64,000 nucleotides of DNA from an uncultured Pseudomonadota bacterium (GCA_903928965.1 CAIYSZ010000031.1:1-64000), one strand, 5' to 3'. Positions 27,768 to 36,937 are shown, counted from the stretch's first letter. Notes: generated from the letters alone by a model not told the origin. Program-made: numbers and translations.

Positions 27768-28856
27768 ATGTCTCACTATAATACCGACGACTTAAGAATT
27801 TGCGAAACCAAGGAAGTGGCGCCGCCGATTCACGTGCATAATGAAATACCGCTGAGCGACGCCGCGGCGGCCACTATTTTAGAAACCCGCGCCGCCATTC
27901 ACAACATCTTAACCGGCGACGATGACCGTTTGTTGGTAGTGATCGGCCCGTGCTCGATCCACGACCCGGTCGCCGCCCTGGATTACGCCGCGCGCCTCAA
28001 ACACGTTCGTGATCGCTTAGAACAGGAATTATTGATTGTCATGCGCGTGTATTTTGAAAAACCGCGTACCCGCGTCGGTTGGAAAGGGTTGATCAACGAC
28101 CCTGACTTGAACGACAGCTTCGACATCAATAAAGGCTTGCGCTTAGCTAGAAAATTGCTAAGCGACGTCAACGATCTAGGCGTGCCGGCCGCTACTGAAT
28201 ACCTGGATTTGATTACGCCGCAATACGTGTCCGATCTGATTTCCTGGGGCGCTATCGGCGCCAGAACCACGGAAAGTCAGGTGCATCGTGAATTGGCTTC
28301 CGGTTTGTCATGCCCGGTAGGTTTCAAAAACGCCACCGACGGCGGCGTTAAAATCGCCATCGATGCGATTAACGCGGCGATGAGTCCGCACCATTTTCTG
28401 TCGTTGACCAAGCAAGGGCATTCGGCGATCTTCTCTACCCGCGGCAACGAAGATGCGCATATTATCTTAAGAGGCGGCAATAATGGCACCAATTATGACA
28501 GAGAAAGTGTGGAAAAGGTGGCGCAAGATTTAATCCAAGCCGAATTGCGCCCGAATATAATGATCGACTTCAGCCACGCCAATTGCTGCAAGAATTTTCT
28601 GCGGCAAATTGAGGTTGGCCGCGACGTGGCCGAGCAAATCAAGGCCGGCGACCGGCGGATTATCGGCATCATGGCGGAAAGCCATTTGGTGGCGGGCCGG
28701 CAAGATGTGAAGAACGGTCACGCGGAAGTTTACGGCCAAAGCATTACCGACCCGTGCCTGGGTTGGGAAGATACTGAAAAATTAATGGATGAACTGGCTA
28801 CGGCGGTAAAACAACGTCGCGCCGTGCTTCAACCGGCGCAGGTGGAAACAGCATGA
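27768..28856 (+). CDS. 3-deoxy-7-phosphoheptulonate synthase (class I DAHP synthase, AroF/G/H type)
   Basis: A 362-residue class I DAHP synthase that condenses phosphoenolpyruvate with erythrose 4-phosphate, the entry to aromatic amino acids. Family motifs are '[11 protein letters not shown]' (metal-binding Cys), '[15 protein letters not shown]', '[12 protein letters not shown]' and 'ILRGG'. The start is placed at ATG 27768 ([11 protein letters not shown]), which fits the AroFGH N-terminus; the tracked ORF extends upstream through non-conserved codons. Whether it is inhibited by Tyr, Phe or Trp cannot be told by eye. Its stop overlaps the thiSG start by four bases (ATGA). Confidence 0.95.
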   Translation: MSHYNTDDLRICETKEVAPPIHVHNEIPLSDAAAATILETRAAIHNILTGDDDRLLVVIGPCSIHDPVAALDYAARLKHVRDRLEQELLIVMRVYFEKPRTRVGWKGLINDPDLNDSFDINKGLRLARKLLSDVNDLGVPAATEYLDLITPQYVSDLISWGAIGARTTESQVHRELASGLSCPVGFKNATDGGVKIAIDAINAAMSPHHFLSLTKQGHSAIFSTRGNEDAHIILRGGNNGTNYDRESVEKVAQDLIQAELRPNIMIDFSHANCCKNFLRQIEVGRDVAEQIKAGDRRIIGIMAESHLVAGRQDVKNGHAEVYGQSITDPCLGWEDTEKLMDELATAVKQRRAVLQPAQVETA

Positions 28857-29830
28857 AAATTTTGGTAAACGGCTTCAGCCGCGAGTATCCGCCCACCGCC
28901 ACCGTCAACGACGTGGTGGCTGATTTGGGTTTGACCGGCAAGCGGATTGCGGTGGAGCTTAACTTAGAAATCGTCCCTAATACTCAATACGACGAGCAAA
29001 CCTTGGCTGACGGGGACCGCCTGGAAATCGTGCAAGCCATCGGCGGCGGCGAGGAAGACAGTTTCACGCTGGCCGGCAGGCAATACCGTTCGCGGTTGCT
29101 GGTCGGCACCGGCAAGTATAAAGACTTGGAGGAAACCCGGCAGGCCATCGCCGCTAGCGGCGCGGAGATTGTCACCGTGGCTATCCGCCGCACCAATATC
29201 GGCCAAAATCCGAACGAACCCAATTTGCTGGACGTCATTTCGCCGGAGCATTACACTATTTTGCCCAATACCGCCGGCTGTTATACCGCCGAGGAAGCTG
29301 TGCGCACCTGCCGCCTGGCGCGTGAATTGCTGGGCGGGCATAAATTAGTCAAGCTGGAAGTGTTGGCCGACCAATTAACTTTGTTCCCTGATGTACAACA
29401 AACCTTCGCCGCGGCCGAATTATTGGTCAAGGAAGGCTTTGACGTGATGGTGTATACCAACGATGACCCGATAGCCGCCAAGCGTTTGGAAGACATAGGC
29501 TGCATCGCGGTGATGCCCTTGGCGGCCCCTATCGGCTCAGGCCTGGGGATTCGCAACCCGTATAACATTTTAACGATTGTGGAAAACGCCAAAGTGCCGA
29601 TTCTGGTCGACGCCGGCGTAGGCACCGCCTCGGATGCCGCCATCGCCATGGAGTTGGGTTGCGACGGCGTGTTGATGAACACCGCCATCGCCGCCGCCAA
29701 GCATCCTGTGTTAATGGCGTCGGCCATGCGCAAGGCGATTGAGGCCGGCCGCGAGGCGTTCTTGGCCGGGCGCATGCCGCGCAAGCGTTTTGCTTCCGCT
29801 TCCTCGCCGATAGACGGTTTGTTTTTATAA
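28853..29830 (+). CDS. thiG: Fused ThiS-ThiG: sulfur carrier plus thiazole synthase
   Basis: Residues 1-66 are a ThiS ubiquitin-like sulfur carrier. Residues about 69-325 are ThiG, the TIM-barrel thiazole synthase, with 'RLLVGTGKY', the Schiff-base lysine in '[10 protein letters not shown]', and phosphate-binding '[11 protein letters not shown]'. In free ThiS the chain ends in Gly-Gly, which is adenylated and turned into a thiocarboxylate. Here Gly64-Gly66 is followed directly by EEDSF and the ThiG domain, so the glycine terminus is buried in the peptide unless the chain is cut. It is coupled to DAHP synthase by an ATGA overlap. No other thi gene is adjacent. Confidence 0.92.
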   Translation: MKILVNGFSREYPPTATVNDVVADLGLTGKRIAVELNLEIVPNTQYDEQTLADGDRLEIVQAIGGGEEDSFTLAGRQYRSRLLVGTGKYKDLEETRQAIAASGAEIVTVAIRRTNIGQNPNEPNLLDVISPEHYTILPNTAGCYTAEEAVRTCRLARELLGGHKLVKLEVLADQLTLFPDVQQTFAAAELLVKEGFDVMVYTNDDPIAAKRLEDIGCIAVMPLAAPIGSGLGIRNPYNILTIVENAKVPILVDAGVGTASDAAIAMELGCDGVLMNTAIAAAKHPVLMASAMRKAIEAGREAFLAGRMPRKRFASASSPIDGLFL

Positions 29831-29841
29831 ACCGCGATTCG

Positions 29842-30531
29842 ATGCCTAACCCGCTGCACGTCGACCCCAGCCGCATTCGCAGCTTTATCCGCCGCCAAAG
29901 CCGGGCCACCGCCGGGCAGCGGCAGGCGATGGATTTATATTGGAACCGCTATTGCCTAGCCGTTGCGCAGCCGTTTGACGCGGCGAGCGCCTTCGGCCGC
30001 TCCGCGCCGTTGGTGCTGGAAATCGGCTTCGGCAACGGGGCTAGTCTGGCCGACATGGCGCAAGCTAATCCTGGTGTTAATTACCTGGGGGTGGAGGTGC
30101 ATGGTCCGGGAGTGGGGCATTTGATTATGCTGTTATCGGAACGCGGCATCGAAAATGTCAGAATTTATCATCACGACGCCATCGAGATTTTGGAGCGCAA
30201 AATTCCCGATGCCAGCCTCAGCGGTGTGCATTTGTTTTTTCCCGATCCGTGGCAAAAACGCAAGCATCATAAACGCCGTATCGTGCGCCCTAGTTTTATA
30301 GAATTGTTGCAAAAAAAACTGGCGGCCGGCGGGTATTTTCACGCCGCCACCGATTGGCGCGATTATGCTCGGGAAATGCTGGGCTTGTTGTCGGCTTCCG
30401 GCCTGCGCAATTTAAGTCCCAACGGCGATTATTGCCCGCGCCCGGATTATCGGTCCTTAACCAAGTTCGAGCAACGCGGCCTCCGGCTAGGGCACGGGGT
30501 TTGGGATTTGATTTTTCAACAGCCTGAGTAA
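29842..30531 (+). CDS. trmB: tRNA (guanine-N7-)-methyltransferase TrmB
   Basis: A 229-residue SAM-dependent methyltransferase that makes m7G46 in tRNA variable loops. The SAM-binding motif I is 'VLEIGFGNGASL', followed by 'NYLGVEVHGPGVGHL'. The substrate-binding signature 'HLFFPDPWQKRKHHKRR' is textbook TrmB, and 'ATDWRDYAREM' follows. It starts 11 bases after thiSG and is followed 7 bases later by the flippase gene, so it lies in a run of co-directional genes. Confidence 0.95.
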   Translation: MPNPLHVDPSRIRSFIRRQSRATAGQRQAMDLYWNRYCLAVAQPFDAASAFGRSAPLVLEIGFGNGASLADMAQANPGVNYLGVEVHGPGVGHLIMLLSERGIENVRIYHHDAIEILERKIPDASLSGVHLFFPDPWQKRKHHKRRIVRPSFIELLQKKLAAGGYFHAATDWRDYAREMLGLLSASGLRNLSPNGDYCPRPDYRSLTKFEQRGLRLGHGVWDLIFQQPE

Positions 30532-30538
30532 TTCCGCC

Positions 30539-32017
30539 ATGGGCGTACTCGGCAAACTGGCCTCGCAAACCGTTATTTACGGTCTCAGCAGCATACTTGG
30601 CCGGTTTTTGAATTATTTGCTGGTTCCGCTGTACACCTATACCTTCAGCGCCGCCGAATACGGCGTGGTGTCCGAATTTTACGCCTACGCCGGTTTTTTT
30701 TCGGTGGTGTTGGCGCTTGGCCTTGAGACCGGTTATTTTCGTTTCCGCCGAGAACCGGGCTATGATCCGGCGCAAGTATATTCCGCGGCTCTAAGCGTGG
30801 CGCTGGCATTGAATCTACTGGTGTTCGCGGCCGCATGGCTGGGGCGGCAAGCCGTGGCCGATTGGCTGCGCTATGCCGATCATCCGGAATATGTGGTCAT
30901 TTTCGCCGGTTTGTTGTGCATGGACGCGGTTTGCGCCATTCCTTTCGCCAAATTGCGCGCTGAAAACCGCGCTTGGCGTTTTGCCGGGGTCAAATTCGCG
31001 GAAATTTTGCTGACCATTGCCTTGAATCTATTTTTCATTCTGGGTTGGCGCGAATTGGAGGTTTACACGCCGCCGGAATGGCCTCCGCTGTTGCATTATC
31101 AAGCGCAATTTGGCGTGGCGTATATTTTTTTGGCTAATTTATTGGCGAGCGCCGCCAAGTTTTTCTGGTTGGCGCCGGAACTAAGCGGTCTACGCCTGCC
31201 CGCGCTCCCCCTATTGCCGCCGCTGTTGAAATATTCCTTGCCCATGGTGATTACCGGCCTGGCCGGCGCAGTGAATGAAACCTTGTCTCGGGCGATTCTT
31301 AAAATCCTGCTGCCGTACGATACCGCTACGAATCTTAAAATGTTGGGTATCTTCGGCGCTTGTTATAAGTTGTCGGTGTTGATGACCTTGTTCGTGCAAG
31401 CTTTTCGCTATGCCGCCGAACCGTTTTTCTTTTCCCTGGCCGGCCGCGGCGACGCCAAGCGAAACTATGCCTTGGTGATGCAATATTTCGTTTTGGTCGG
31501 CATGGGTATTTTTTTGTTTGTAAGCTTATTTATCGATTTTTTTCAATATTTCATCGGTCCGGAATTCCGCGCCGGCCTGGGCGTGACGCCGATTTTATTA
31601 TTGGCGAACTTGTGCTTAGGCATGTATGTCAATTTATCGGTTTGGTATAAATTAAGCGACCGCACCGGTCTTGGCGCTTTGACGGCCGTGCTCGGCGCCG
31701 GGCTGACCATAGGTTTGAACATTTGGTGGATTCCGCGTTGGGGCTACGTGGGCTCGGCTTGGGCTACCCTGCTTTGTTATGCTTTCATGGTATGCTTATC
31801 TTGGTTGTTCAGCCGCTTTTATTACCCGGTGAATTATCCTTTGGGCAAAATTGCATATTATTGGTTGCTAGGCCTAGGGCTTTACTGGGCGGATGATTAT
31901 TTAATCAGGCAATACGGTTGGCAGGTCTGGAGCGCGGGCGGTTTATGCTTGGCCGTCTATTGCCTGGCCGCCTTGAGTCTTGACATTCCAAAATTCTTGA
32001 AATCACGCCGCCTATGA
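30539..32017 (+). CDS. Wzx-type polysaccharide flippase (MOP superfamily)
   Basis: A 492-residue integral membrane protein with about 12-14 hydrophobic helices. The N-terminal 'LASQTVIYGLSSILGRFLNYL' with 'YTYTFSAAEYGVVSEFYAY' is typical of polysaccharide transport proteins in the MOP/MATE superfamily, which flip lipid-linked oligosaccharides across the inner membrane. No glycosyltransferase or polymerase genes flank it, so the cargo is unknown. The next gene starts inside its stop codon (ATGA overlap), implying translational coupling to the lysozyme-like lipoprotein. Confidence 0.85.
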   Translation: MGVLGKLASQTVIYGLSSILGRFLNYLLVPLYTYTFSAAEYGVVSEFYAYAGFFSVVLALGLETGYFRFRREPGYDPAQVYSAALSVALALNLLVFAAAWLGRQAVADWLRYADHPEYVVIFAGLLCMDAVCAIPFAKLRAENRAWRFAGVKFAEILLTIALNLFFILGWRELEVYTPPEWPPLLHYQAQFGVAYIFLANLLASAAKFFWLAPELSGLRLPALPLLPPLLKYSLPMVITGLAGAVNETLSRAILKILLPYDTATNLKMLGIFGACYKLSVLMTLFVQAFRYAAEPFFFSLAGRGDAKRNYALVMQYFVLVGMGIFLFVSLFIDFFQYFIGPEFRAGLGVTPILLLANLCLGMYVNLSVWYKLSDRTGLGALTAVLGAGLTIGLNIWWIPRWGYVGSAWATLLCYAFMVCLSWLFSRFYYPVNYPLGKIAYYWLLGLGLYWADDYLIRQYGWQVWSAGGLCLAVYCLAALSLDIPKFLKSRRL

Positions 32018-32604
32018 ATAAGTCAGTTTTGCTGTTGGGCTTGTTGCTAGGGTTGATTGGGTGCGCCGAAACGCCGCCCAGACAACAGGATAATTTATGC
32101 GGCATCTTTAACGAAAAAGACGATTGGTACGATGATACCTTGCGCGCGGCGCGGCGTTGGGGCGCGCCGATTGCCGTGCAATTGGCGTTTATTCAGCAAG
32201 AATCCTCGTTTGTCGCCGACGCCCGCCCGCCGCGCCTGTATTTATTGGGGTTTATTCCCTGGTTTAGGGATAGCAGCTCTTACGGTTACGCCCAAGCTCA
32301 GGATGATACCTGGTCGGACTACCAGGACGCTAGCGGCAATAGCTTCGCAGACCGTGACGACTTTGCCGATAGCTGCGATTTCATCTCCTGGTATTGCCGC
32401 AATAGCCACCAGAAGTTAGGCATACCGTTCAACGACGTTAAAAATCTGTATCTAAGTTATCACGAAGGCTGGAGCGGTTATCAGCGTAAAACTTATCTCC
32501 AAAAGCCGGAGTTGCTGCAAATCGCCGACAAGGTGAGGCAGCGGGCGTTAAAATACGATGCGCAGTTGTCGGCTTGCCGGGCGGAGTTGGAGACGAATCG
32601 TTAG
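32014..32604 (+). CDS. Lipoprotein with a lysozyme-like/transglycosylase SLT domain
   Basis: A 196-residue protein. The signal peptide ends in a lipobox 'LLGLIGC' with lipidation Cys17. The following domain has 'VQLAFIQQESSFVADAR', whose Glu63 sits where the catalytic Glu of SLT lytic transglycosylases lies, then 'GYAQAQDDTWSDYQ' matching the 'GLMQ...T' motif, and 'NLYLSYHEGWSGY' for the 'YN.G' motif. It most likely cuts peptidoglycan from the outer membrane. Coupling to the flippase gene suggests a shared envelope role, but this is inference. Confidence 0.82.
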   Translation: MNKSVLLLGLLLGLIGCAETPPRQQDNLCGIFNEKDDWYDDTLRAARRWGAPIAVQLAFIQQESSFVADARPPRLYLLGFIPWFRDSSSYGYAQAQDDTWSDYQDASGNSFADRDDFADSCDFISWYCRNSHQKLGIPFNDVKNLYLSYHEGWSGYQRKTYLQKPELLQIADKVRQRALKYDAQLSACRAELETNR

Positions 32605-32622
32605 GGGTAGCTGCGCCGCTTA

Positions 32623-33156
32623 TCACTCATCCCGCAAACTTTGCAGTTTTTCCGCTACCCGCCGCGCGTCCAGGGCCGGATCAACGTCGTCGAAAATGGC
32701 GCGGATGGTTAAGTCAGGGTCTAATATAAAGGTGTACCGCTTGGCCATATTCAACAACGGTATTTTCACGCCGTAGGCGGCGCTAACTTTGGCGTCGGCG
32801 TCGGAAAGCAGCTTGAAATTCAGGTGGTGTTTTTGCTGGAAATCGCGGAGGTCCGCAACCGAGTCGGCGCTAATGCCGTAAACTTCGGCTCCTTGTTGTT
32901 TTATCGCTTGCAAGCCGTCGCGGTAGGCGCAGGCTTGGGTGGTGCAGCCCGGTGTGCCTGCCTTGGGGTAGAAATACAGTACCGTCCAGCCCATGCCCTG
33001 GCGGAAAGAAAGATCGAAATTCTCACCGGCTTGATCAATCAAGCTGAATAGCGGGGCAGGTTGTCCGGCTGTAGGAATTTCCGTGGCAGCGGCGTGTCCG
33101 GCTGTGGCTAGACAAAGTAAAAACAATAGCTTATGCATTAAATAGAATCGTTTCAT
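32623..33156 (-). CDS. Exported peroxiredoxin (PrxQ/BCP-like)
   Basis: A 177-residue thiol peroxidase. 'GTPGCTTQACAYRDG' holds the peroxidatic Cys71 and the resolving Cys76 in the PrxQ/BCP arrangement five residues apart. A signal peptide (MHKLLFLLCLATAGHAAA) precedes the domain, so it should act in the periplasm, unlike standard cytoplasmic BCP. It probably detoxifies peroxide with a periplasmic thiol donor. Convergent with the lysozyme-like gene; no terminator is obvious between them. Confidence 0.88.
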   Translation of the reverse strand: MKRFYLMHKLLFLLCLATAGHAAATEIPTAGQPAPLFSLIDQAGENFDLSFRQGMGWTVLYFYPKAGTPGCTTQACAYRDGLQAIKQQGAEVYGISADSVADLRDFQQKHHLNFKLLSDADAKVSAAYGVKIPLLNMAKRYTFILDPDLTIRAIFDDVDPALDARRVAEKLQSLRDE

Positions 33157-33363
33157 GGCTAGGCCTCGCGGGTTTGGGATTTGAGGTGGTTACGATTCAA
33201 AGTATATAGTATCTAAATATAATGATGTAACTTCATTTAAACCATAACAGTTGCATGGTAATTAGAAAAATTCTTATTATCATAACCTGGTTGTGCTATG
33301 ATATTTCGGCTTATTATTTTTTCATAATCAGCCTGGAACCAACTGCACATAACGGAGCAATAA

Positions 33364-33741
33364 ATGAGTTTTACCAAGAAAATAATTACTGCAATTTTTT
33401 TAATGATTAGCCTGTTCGCCAGCCCAGCTTTTGCCGCGAAGGAAGATCATAATGCCGGGGTAAGAAAAGCTGGCGAGGAAACCATCGCAAAAGTTGAAGA
33501 AGCTTTGAAACTTGCCGAAAGCAAGGGAGACAAACAAGAAATTTTGAAGTTGTTTGGAGATATTCGCCAATCTCAAAAAGAATTCAGATACGAGCAAACC
33601 GAGCGTTTACGCCAAAAAGCCGGCGATAAATTGAGAATCGCTCGCGAAGAAGTTGAAGCCGGTAAAGATGGCATTGAAGCTATTAAAGCAACTTTAGCTA
33701 TTTACAAAGAAATGTGGACCATTTATTTGGCTGCTCATTAA
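33364..33741 (+). CDS. Small secreted helical protein of unknown function
   Basis: A 125-residue protein with a clear Sec signal peptide (MSFTKKIITAIFLMISLFASPAFA, cleaved after AFA). The mature part is almost all charged helix (KVEEALKLAESKGDKQEIL, KLRIAREEVEAGKDGIEAI), suggesting a small helical bundle. There are no cysteines and no haem motif. It has a TATGAT-like -10 upstream and AT-rich flanks, and ends well before a strong terminator. I do not recognise the family. Periplasmic location is the only firm inference. Confidence 0.7.
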   Translation: MSFTKKIITAIFLMISLFASPAFAAKEDHNAGVRKAGEETIAKVEEALKLAESKGDKQEILKLFGDIRQSQKEFRYEQTERLRQKAGDKLRIAREEVEAGKDGIEAIKATLAIYKEMWTIYLAAH

Positions 33742-33883
33742 TACATAGCTTGCTTGTTAAGCCTGTTGCCGTGTAAGAGTTCACTTCCCCCCTAGTAAAA
33801 GGGGAGAAAAGGCGGATTTATTTAATAAAATCTCCTCTACCCCCTCTTTTTCAAAGAGGAGAACTGAATGTTTACATAGCAGT

Positions 33884-33915
33884 AACCAACGGACCTTCTG
33901 TCCGTTGGTTTTTTG
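33884..33915 (+). terminator. Strong Rho-independent terminator
   Basis: AACCAACGGAC and GTCCGTTGGTT form a perfect eleven-base stem with loop CTTCT, followed by a T run. It lies 143 bases after the small secreted protein gene. The A-rich left side is short, so it works mainly on the plus strand. Confidence 0.85.
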
Positions 33916-34008
33916 ATTTAGCAGCTAAGCTTGTTACTAGGCAATCTGTTTAAAGCCGGTCGGGATGAACGGCTTAAAAAGATTTTCCCGCCAGATAGTT
34001 TAATAAGC

Positions 34009-34115
34009 TTAAGGAGCCTCTGATTAATTCGTGGCTTCAAAATTCAGTGCTATTGAAATCAATGGCTTGAGGCCAAGGGTTGTTTGAAAAACTGATTTAA
34101 TCAGAGGTTGCTTAA
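34009..34115. mobile_element. MITE-like element with 22-bp terminal inverted repeats
   Basis: The left end (34009-34030) and the reverse complement of the right end (34094-34115) share TTAAG, then CCTCTGATTAA and TC, matching at about 19 of 22 positions. The 107-base element contains no gene. TTAA at both tips is either part of the repeat or a duplicated target. Ends of this type (CCTCTGATTAA) resemble terminal repeats of IS5-like elements, so the element was probably moved by a transposase encoded elsewhere. Confidence 0.65.
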
Positions 34116-34272
34116 TTTAAGTCACTGATTGTAAATATAATGTTTTTGGTTTGTGGCAAATCGCCTGTTTTTTTGTTCAATACGGGAAAAATTGAGCGAT
34201 TTAACAATGTTTAATTAAAATTGTCGAGGCGTCGGCGCGGCGATGGCATGGCGGACAAGCTTTGCAGATGTA

Positions 34273-34288
34273 TGGCATGACCATTGCA
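34273..34288 (+). promoter_or_regulatory. Orphan sigma-54 (-24/-12) promoter
   Basis: TGGCATGACCATTGCA matches TGGCAYG-N4-TTGCA at every conserved base, with GG-N10-GC spacing. No protein gene starts within 230 bases downstream except the ABC-F gene at 34530. No NifA (TGT-N10-ACA) site was seen in the preceding 130 bases. Confidence 0.65.
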
Positions 34289-34297
34289 TAATAGTAA

Positions 34298-34400
34298 GTG
34301 GTGTCACGGATGTTAAGTTCCTTCCCCCCGCACGAACATGGATAACTATAGACGCCAGGGATAAGCCAGATAAAAACAGCTTGGGTTTTTATCTGGCCAA
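34298..34400 (+). ncRNA. Candidate sigma-54-dependent small RNA or leader
   Basis: A transcript from the orphan sigma-54 promoter would begin near 34298. It would run into a perfect thirteen-base hairpin at 34365-34397 (GCCAGATAAAAAC / GTTTTTATCTGGC). No T run follows the stem, so termination is uncertain and the RNA might instead be a leader for the ABC-F gene 130 bases further on. The only ORF in it is a handful of codons. This is a prediction from two signals, not a recognised RNA family. Confidence 0.25.
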
Positions 34401-34529
34401 GGATGATCTCAAAAACTTCACGAAATAAATCGTCACGTCAACCGTCTGCACGCGCTAAAATTCCCCAATCGGCGCGTTGCGCCTTAAGTCTCGTTTCAAC
34501 CCCCTTTTTTCACGCAATTCTCACGCAAT

Positions 34530-36425
34530 ATGCTGAATTTCAAGAACCTTGCTATTCGCCGAGGCGCGCGCCTGTTGTTCAGCGGCGCGAATTTTATTAT
34601 TCATAAAGGCCAGAAAGCCGGCGTTACCGGGGCCAACGGCGTCGGCAAATCCAGCTTGTTCGCCTTGTTGCGCGGCGAATTGCACGCCGATGCCGGCGAT
34701 TTCAGCATGCCGCCGAATTTGGAAATCGCCCATGTAGCGCAGGAAACCCCGCCTTTGGCTTGCAGCGCCTTGGATTACGTACTGGACGGCGACCGTGAAT
34801 TGCGCCGTTTGCAGCAACAATTACAAGAGGCCGAGCAGGGCCAAGATGGTCTGCTCCAGGCGGAATTACACGATAAATTGGCGGTGATTGAGGGATACAC
34901 TGCACCGGCGCGCGCTTCACGATTGCTGAACGGCCTTGGGTTTAGTCCGCAACAAGAAAGCCAAGCGGTTAGCTCGTTTTCCGGCGGTTGGCGTATGCGG
35001 TTGAATTTGGCGCAAGCCTTGATGTGTCGCTCGGATTTATTGTTGTTGGACGAACCGACTAATCACTTGGATTTGGATGCGGTGATTTGGCTACAGGATT
35101 GGTTGTGCAAGTATGCCGGCACTTTGCTATTGATTTCGCACGACCGCGATTTTCTGGATGCCATCGCTACGCATATCGTGCATATCGAGCAAAATCAGGT
35201 CAATATTTACACCGGTAATTACACCGCTTTCGAGCGCATGCGTGCGGAAAAGTTGGCGCAACAGCAGTCGGCTTTTGATAAACAACAACGGGAAATAGCG
35301 CATATTCAGAGCTTTATTGATCGATTCAAGGCCAAGGCCACCAAGGCTAAGCAAGCGCAAAGCCGGATCAAAACCTTGGAGCGCATGGAAGTTATCGCCC
35401 AAGCGCATGTGGATTCACCGTTTGATTTTAGTTTTCCGCCGCCGCGAAAAATGCCTAATCCGCTGTTACAACTGGAGGCGGCCGATATCGGCTACGGCGA
35501 GCGGGTAGTGTTGAGCCGTGTCAATTTAACGATCGCGCCAGGAGACCGGATTGGTTTATTAGGACCTAATGGCGCAGGCAAATCCAGTTTGATCAAGGTG
35601 CTGGCCGGGGAAATGCCGGCTTTGCGCGGCCAGTTGCTGTTGGGTGAAGCCTTGGAGATAGGTTATTTCGCGCAACATCAATTGGAACAGTTGCGGGTGG
35701 ATGAAACACCTCTGTGGCATTTACAGCAAATCGACAAACAAGCCACGGAGAAGGATTTACGCAATTTCCTGGGCGGTTTCGATTTTTGCGGCGACAAGGT
35801 TAACGAAGCGGTAGGGCCGTTTTCCGGCGGCGAAAAAGCCCGTTTGGTGTTGGCGTTGTTGGTTTACCAAAATCCCAATCTGTTATTATTGGACGAGCCG
35901 ACCAACCATTTGGACCTGGAAATGCGGCACGCCTTAAGTTTGGCTTTACAAGAATACGCCGGCGCGTTGGTGGTGGTGTCGCATGACAGGCATTTGCTGC
36001 GCTCGGTGACTGACCGCTTGCTGCTGGCCGCTGACGGCCGCTTACAAGAGTTCGATGGCGACTTGGAGGATTATCGGGCTTGGTTGGCGGCGCAAAAAGC
36101 CAACGCGGAAAATCCGTCCGGCGTGGATGCCCCGGCGGAGGCTCAGGCATTGTCGCGCAAGGATCAGCGCAAACAGGAAGCGGACAGGCGCAACCGTTTA
36201 AAGCCCATGCTGGACGCGGTGAAAAAAGCGGAAGCTGCGTTAGAGGAATGCAACCGCCAGCGGCAAGAATTGGAAAACCGGTTGGCGGACGCGGAGCTTT
36301 ACACTGAGGCGAATCGCGAACGTTTAAAGCAATTGCTGTATCAAAAAAGCCTTATCGACCAAGCTATGGCGCAAGCGGAAGTGGATTGGCTGGCGGCCGA
36401 GGAAAATCTTCAAAACGCGGAGTAA
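34530..36425 (+). CDS. ABC-F family ATPase, YheS-like
   Basis: A 631-residue soluble protein with two ABC ATPase domains and no membrane segment. Domain 1 has Walker A 'GANGVGKSS', signature 'FSGGW' and Walker B 'LLLLDEPTNHLD'. Domain 2 has 'GPNGAGKSS', 'FSGGEKAR' and the same Walker B. The linker between them (about 230-310) is the charged P-site tRNA-interaction motif of the family. A charged coiled-coil tail follows. ABC-F proteins bind the ribosomal E site and relieve stalling; overall build is closest to YheS. The next gene begins two bases after the stop. Confidence 0.9.
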   Translation: MLNFKNLAIRRGARLLFSGANFIIHKGQKAGVTGANGVGKSSLFALLRGELHADAGDFSMPPNLEIAHVAQETPPLACSALDYVLDGDRELRRLQQQLQEAEQGQDGLLQAELHDKLAVIEGYTAPARASRLLNGLGFSPQQESQAVSSFSGGWRMRLNLAQALMCRSDLLLLDEPTNHLDLDAVIWLQDWLCKYAGTLLLISHDRDFLDAIATHIVHIEQNQVNIYTGNYTAFERMRAEKLAQQQSAFDKQQREIAHIQSFIDRFKAKATKAKQAQSRIKTLERMEVIAQAHVDSPFDFSFPPPRKMPNPLLQLEAADIGYGERVVLSRVNLTIAPGDRIGLLGPNGAGKSSLIKVLAGEMPALRGQLLLGEALEIGYFAQHQLEQLRVDETPLWHLQQIDKQATEKDLRNFLGGFDFCGDKVNEAVGPFSGGEKARLVLALLVYQNPNLLLLDEPTNHLDLEMRHALSLALQEYAGALVVVSHDRHLLRSVTDRLLLAADGRLQEFDGDLEDYRAWLAAQKANAENPSGVDAPAEAQALSRKDQRKQEADRRNRLKPMLDAVKKAEAALEECNRQRQELENRLADAELYTEANRERLKQLLYQKSLIDQAMAQAEVDWLAAEENLQNAE

Positions 36426-36427
36426 GC

Positions 36428-36937
36428 ATGCATCCATTGATTCAACTGTTCCTAGATATCACTTTGCTGCGCAAGGGGCCGCAAGATACGCCGGCTTCGC
36501 CTTGGTTGTTGCGGGTGTTGGCAGGTTTGTATCTGGGCGTCAATTTTTTGATTCTGGCATTGAATCAATATGACGGGGCCGCGTTGCCGCAAGTCGCGGT
36601 CGATTTTTTGTTGTTGCTGGGGTTTACTTGGCCGCTGTTGTATTTTTCCGGAAAGAAGGCGCGTTTTATGCAAACCTTGATCGCGTTAACCGGCACGGAT
36701 ATTATCATTAGCGCTTTGTTACTGCCGTTCGCCGCGTCCCGTGAGTTATTGCCGCCGGAATTAATTTTTTTTGCTATGCTGGTATTAATGGGCTGGCATT
36801 GGATTGTTTACGGTCATATTTATCGCCATGCCTTGGATAGGCCGATCTTTTTCGGTTTGGGCCTGTCCTTGCTTTATGTGCTAATTTCGTCGCAAATTCT
36901 GGAATTGCTGTTTCCGGTGCTTACCTCACATTCATAA
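36428..36937 (+). CDS. Four-to-five-helix inner membrane protein of unknown function
   Basis: A 169-residue hydrophobic protein. Helices can be placed at about 24-41, 55-72, 79-99, 114-131 and 143-161. The start is ATG 36428, two bases after the ABC-F stop; the tracked ORF begins inside the upstream gene. No catalytic motif is visible. It resembles small Yip1-like membrane proteins only in topology, and I give it no function. Tight spacing suggests co-transcription with the ABC-F gene and the stress protein gene. Confidence 0.7.
   Translation: MHPLIQLFLDITLLRKGPQDTPASPWLLRVLAGLYLGVNFLILALNQYDGAALPQVAVDFLLLLGFTWPLLYFSGKKARFMQTLIALTGTDIIISALLLPFAASRELLPPELIFFAMLVLMGWHWIVYGHIYRHALDRPIFFGLGLSLLYVLISSQILELLFPVLTSHS

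Larger units (their letters stand above)
33742..34529. other. Non-coding stretch of about 790 bases
   Basis: No convincing protein gene is present. It contains, in order, C-rich/G-rich complementary tracts around 33785-33862, a strong terminator, a MITE-like inverted-repeat element, an orphan sigma-54 promoter, and a long A/T-rich hairpin just beyond it. The ORFs at 34243 and 34403 are not supported by RBS or composition. Confidence 0.6.

Noticed and set aside
34243-34428. 61-codon ORF overlapping the orphan sigma-54 promoter
   Set aside because: It starts upstream of the predicted transcription start and runs across the hairpin; no ribosome site or recognisable family.
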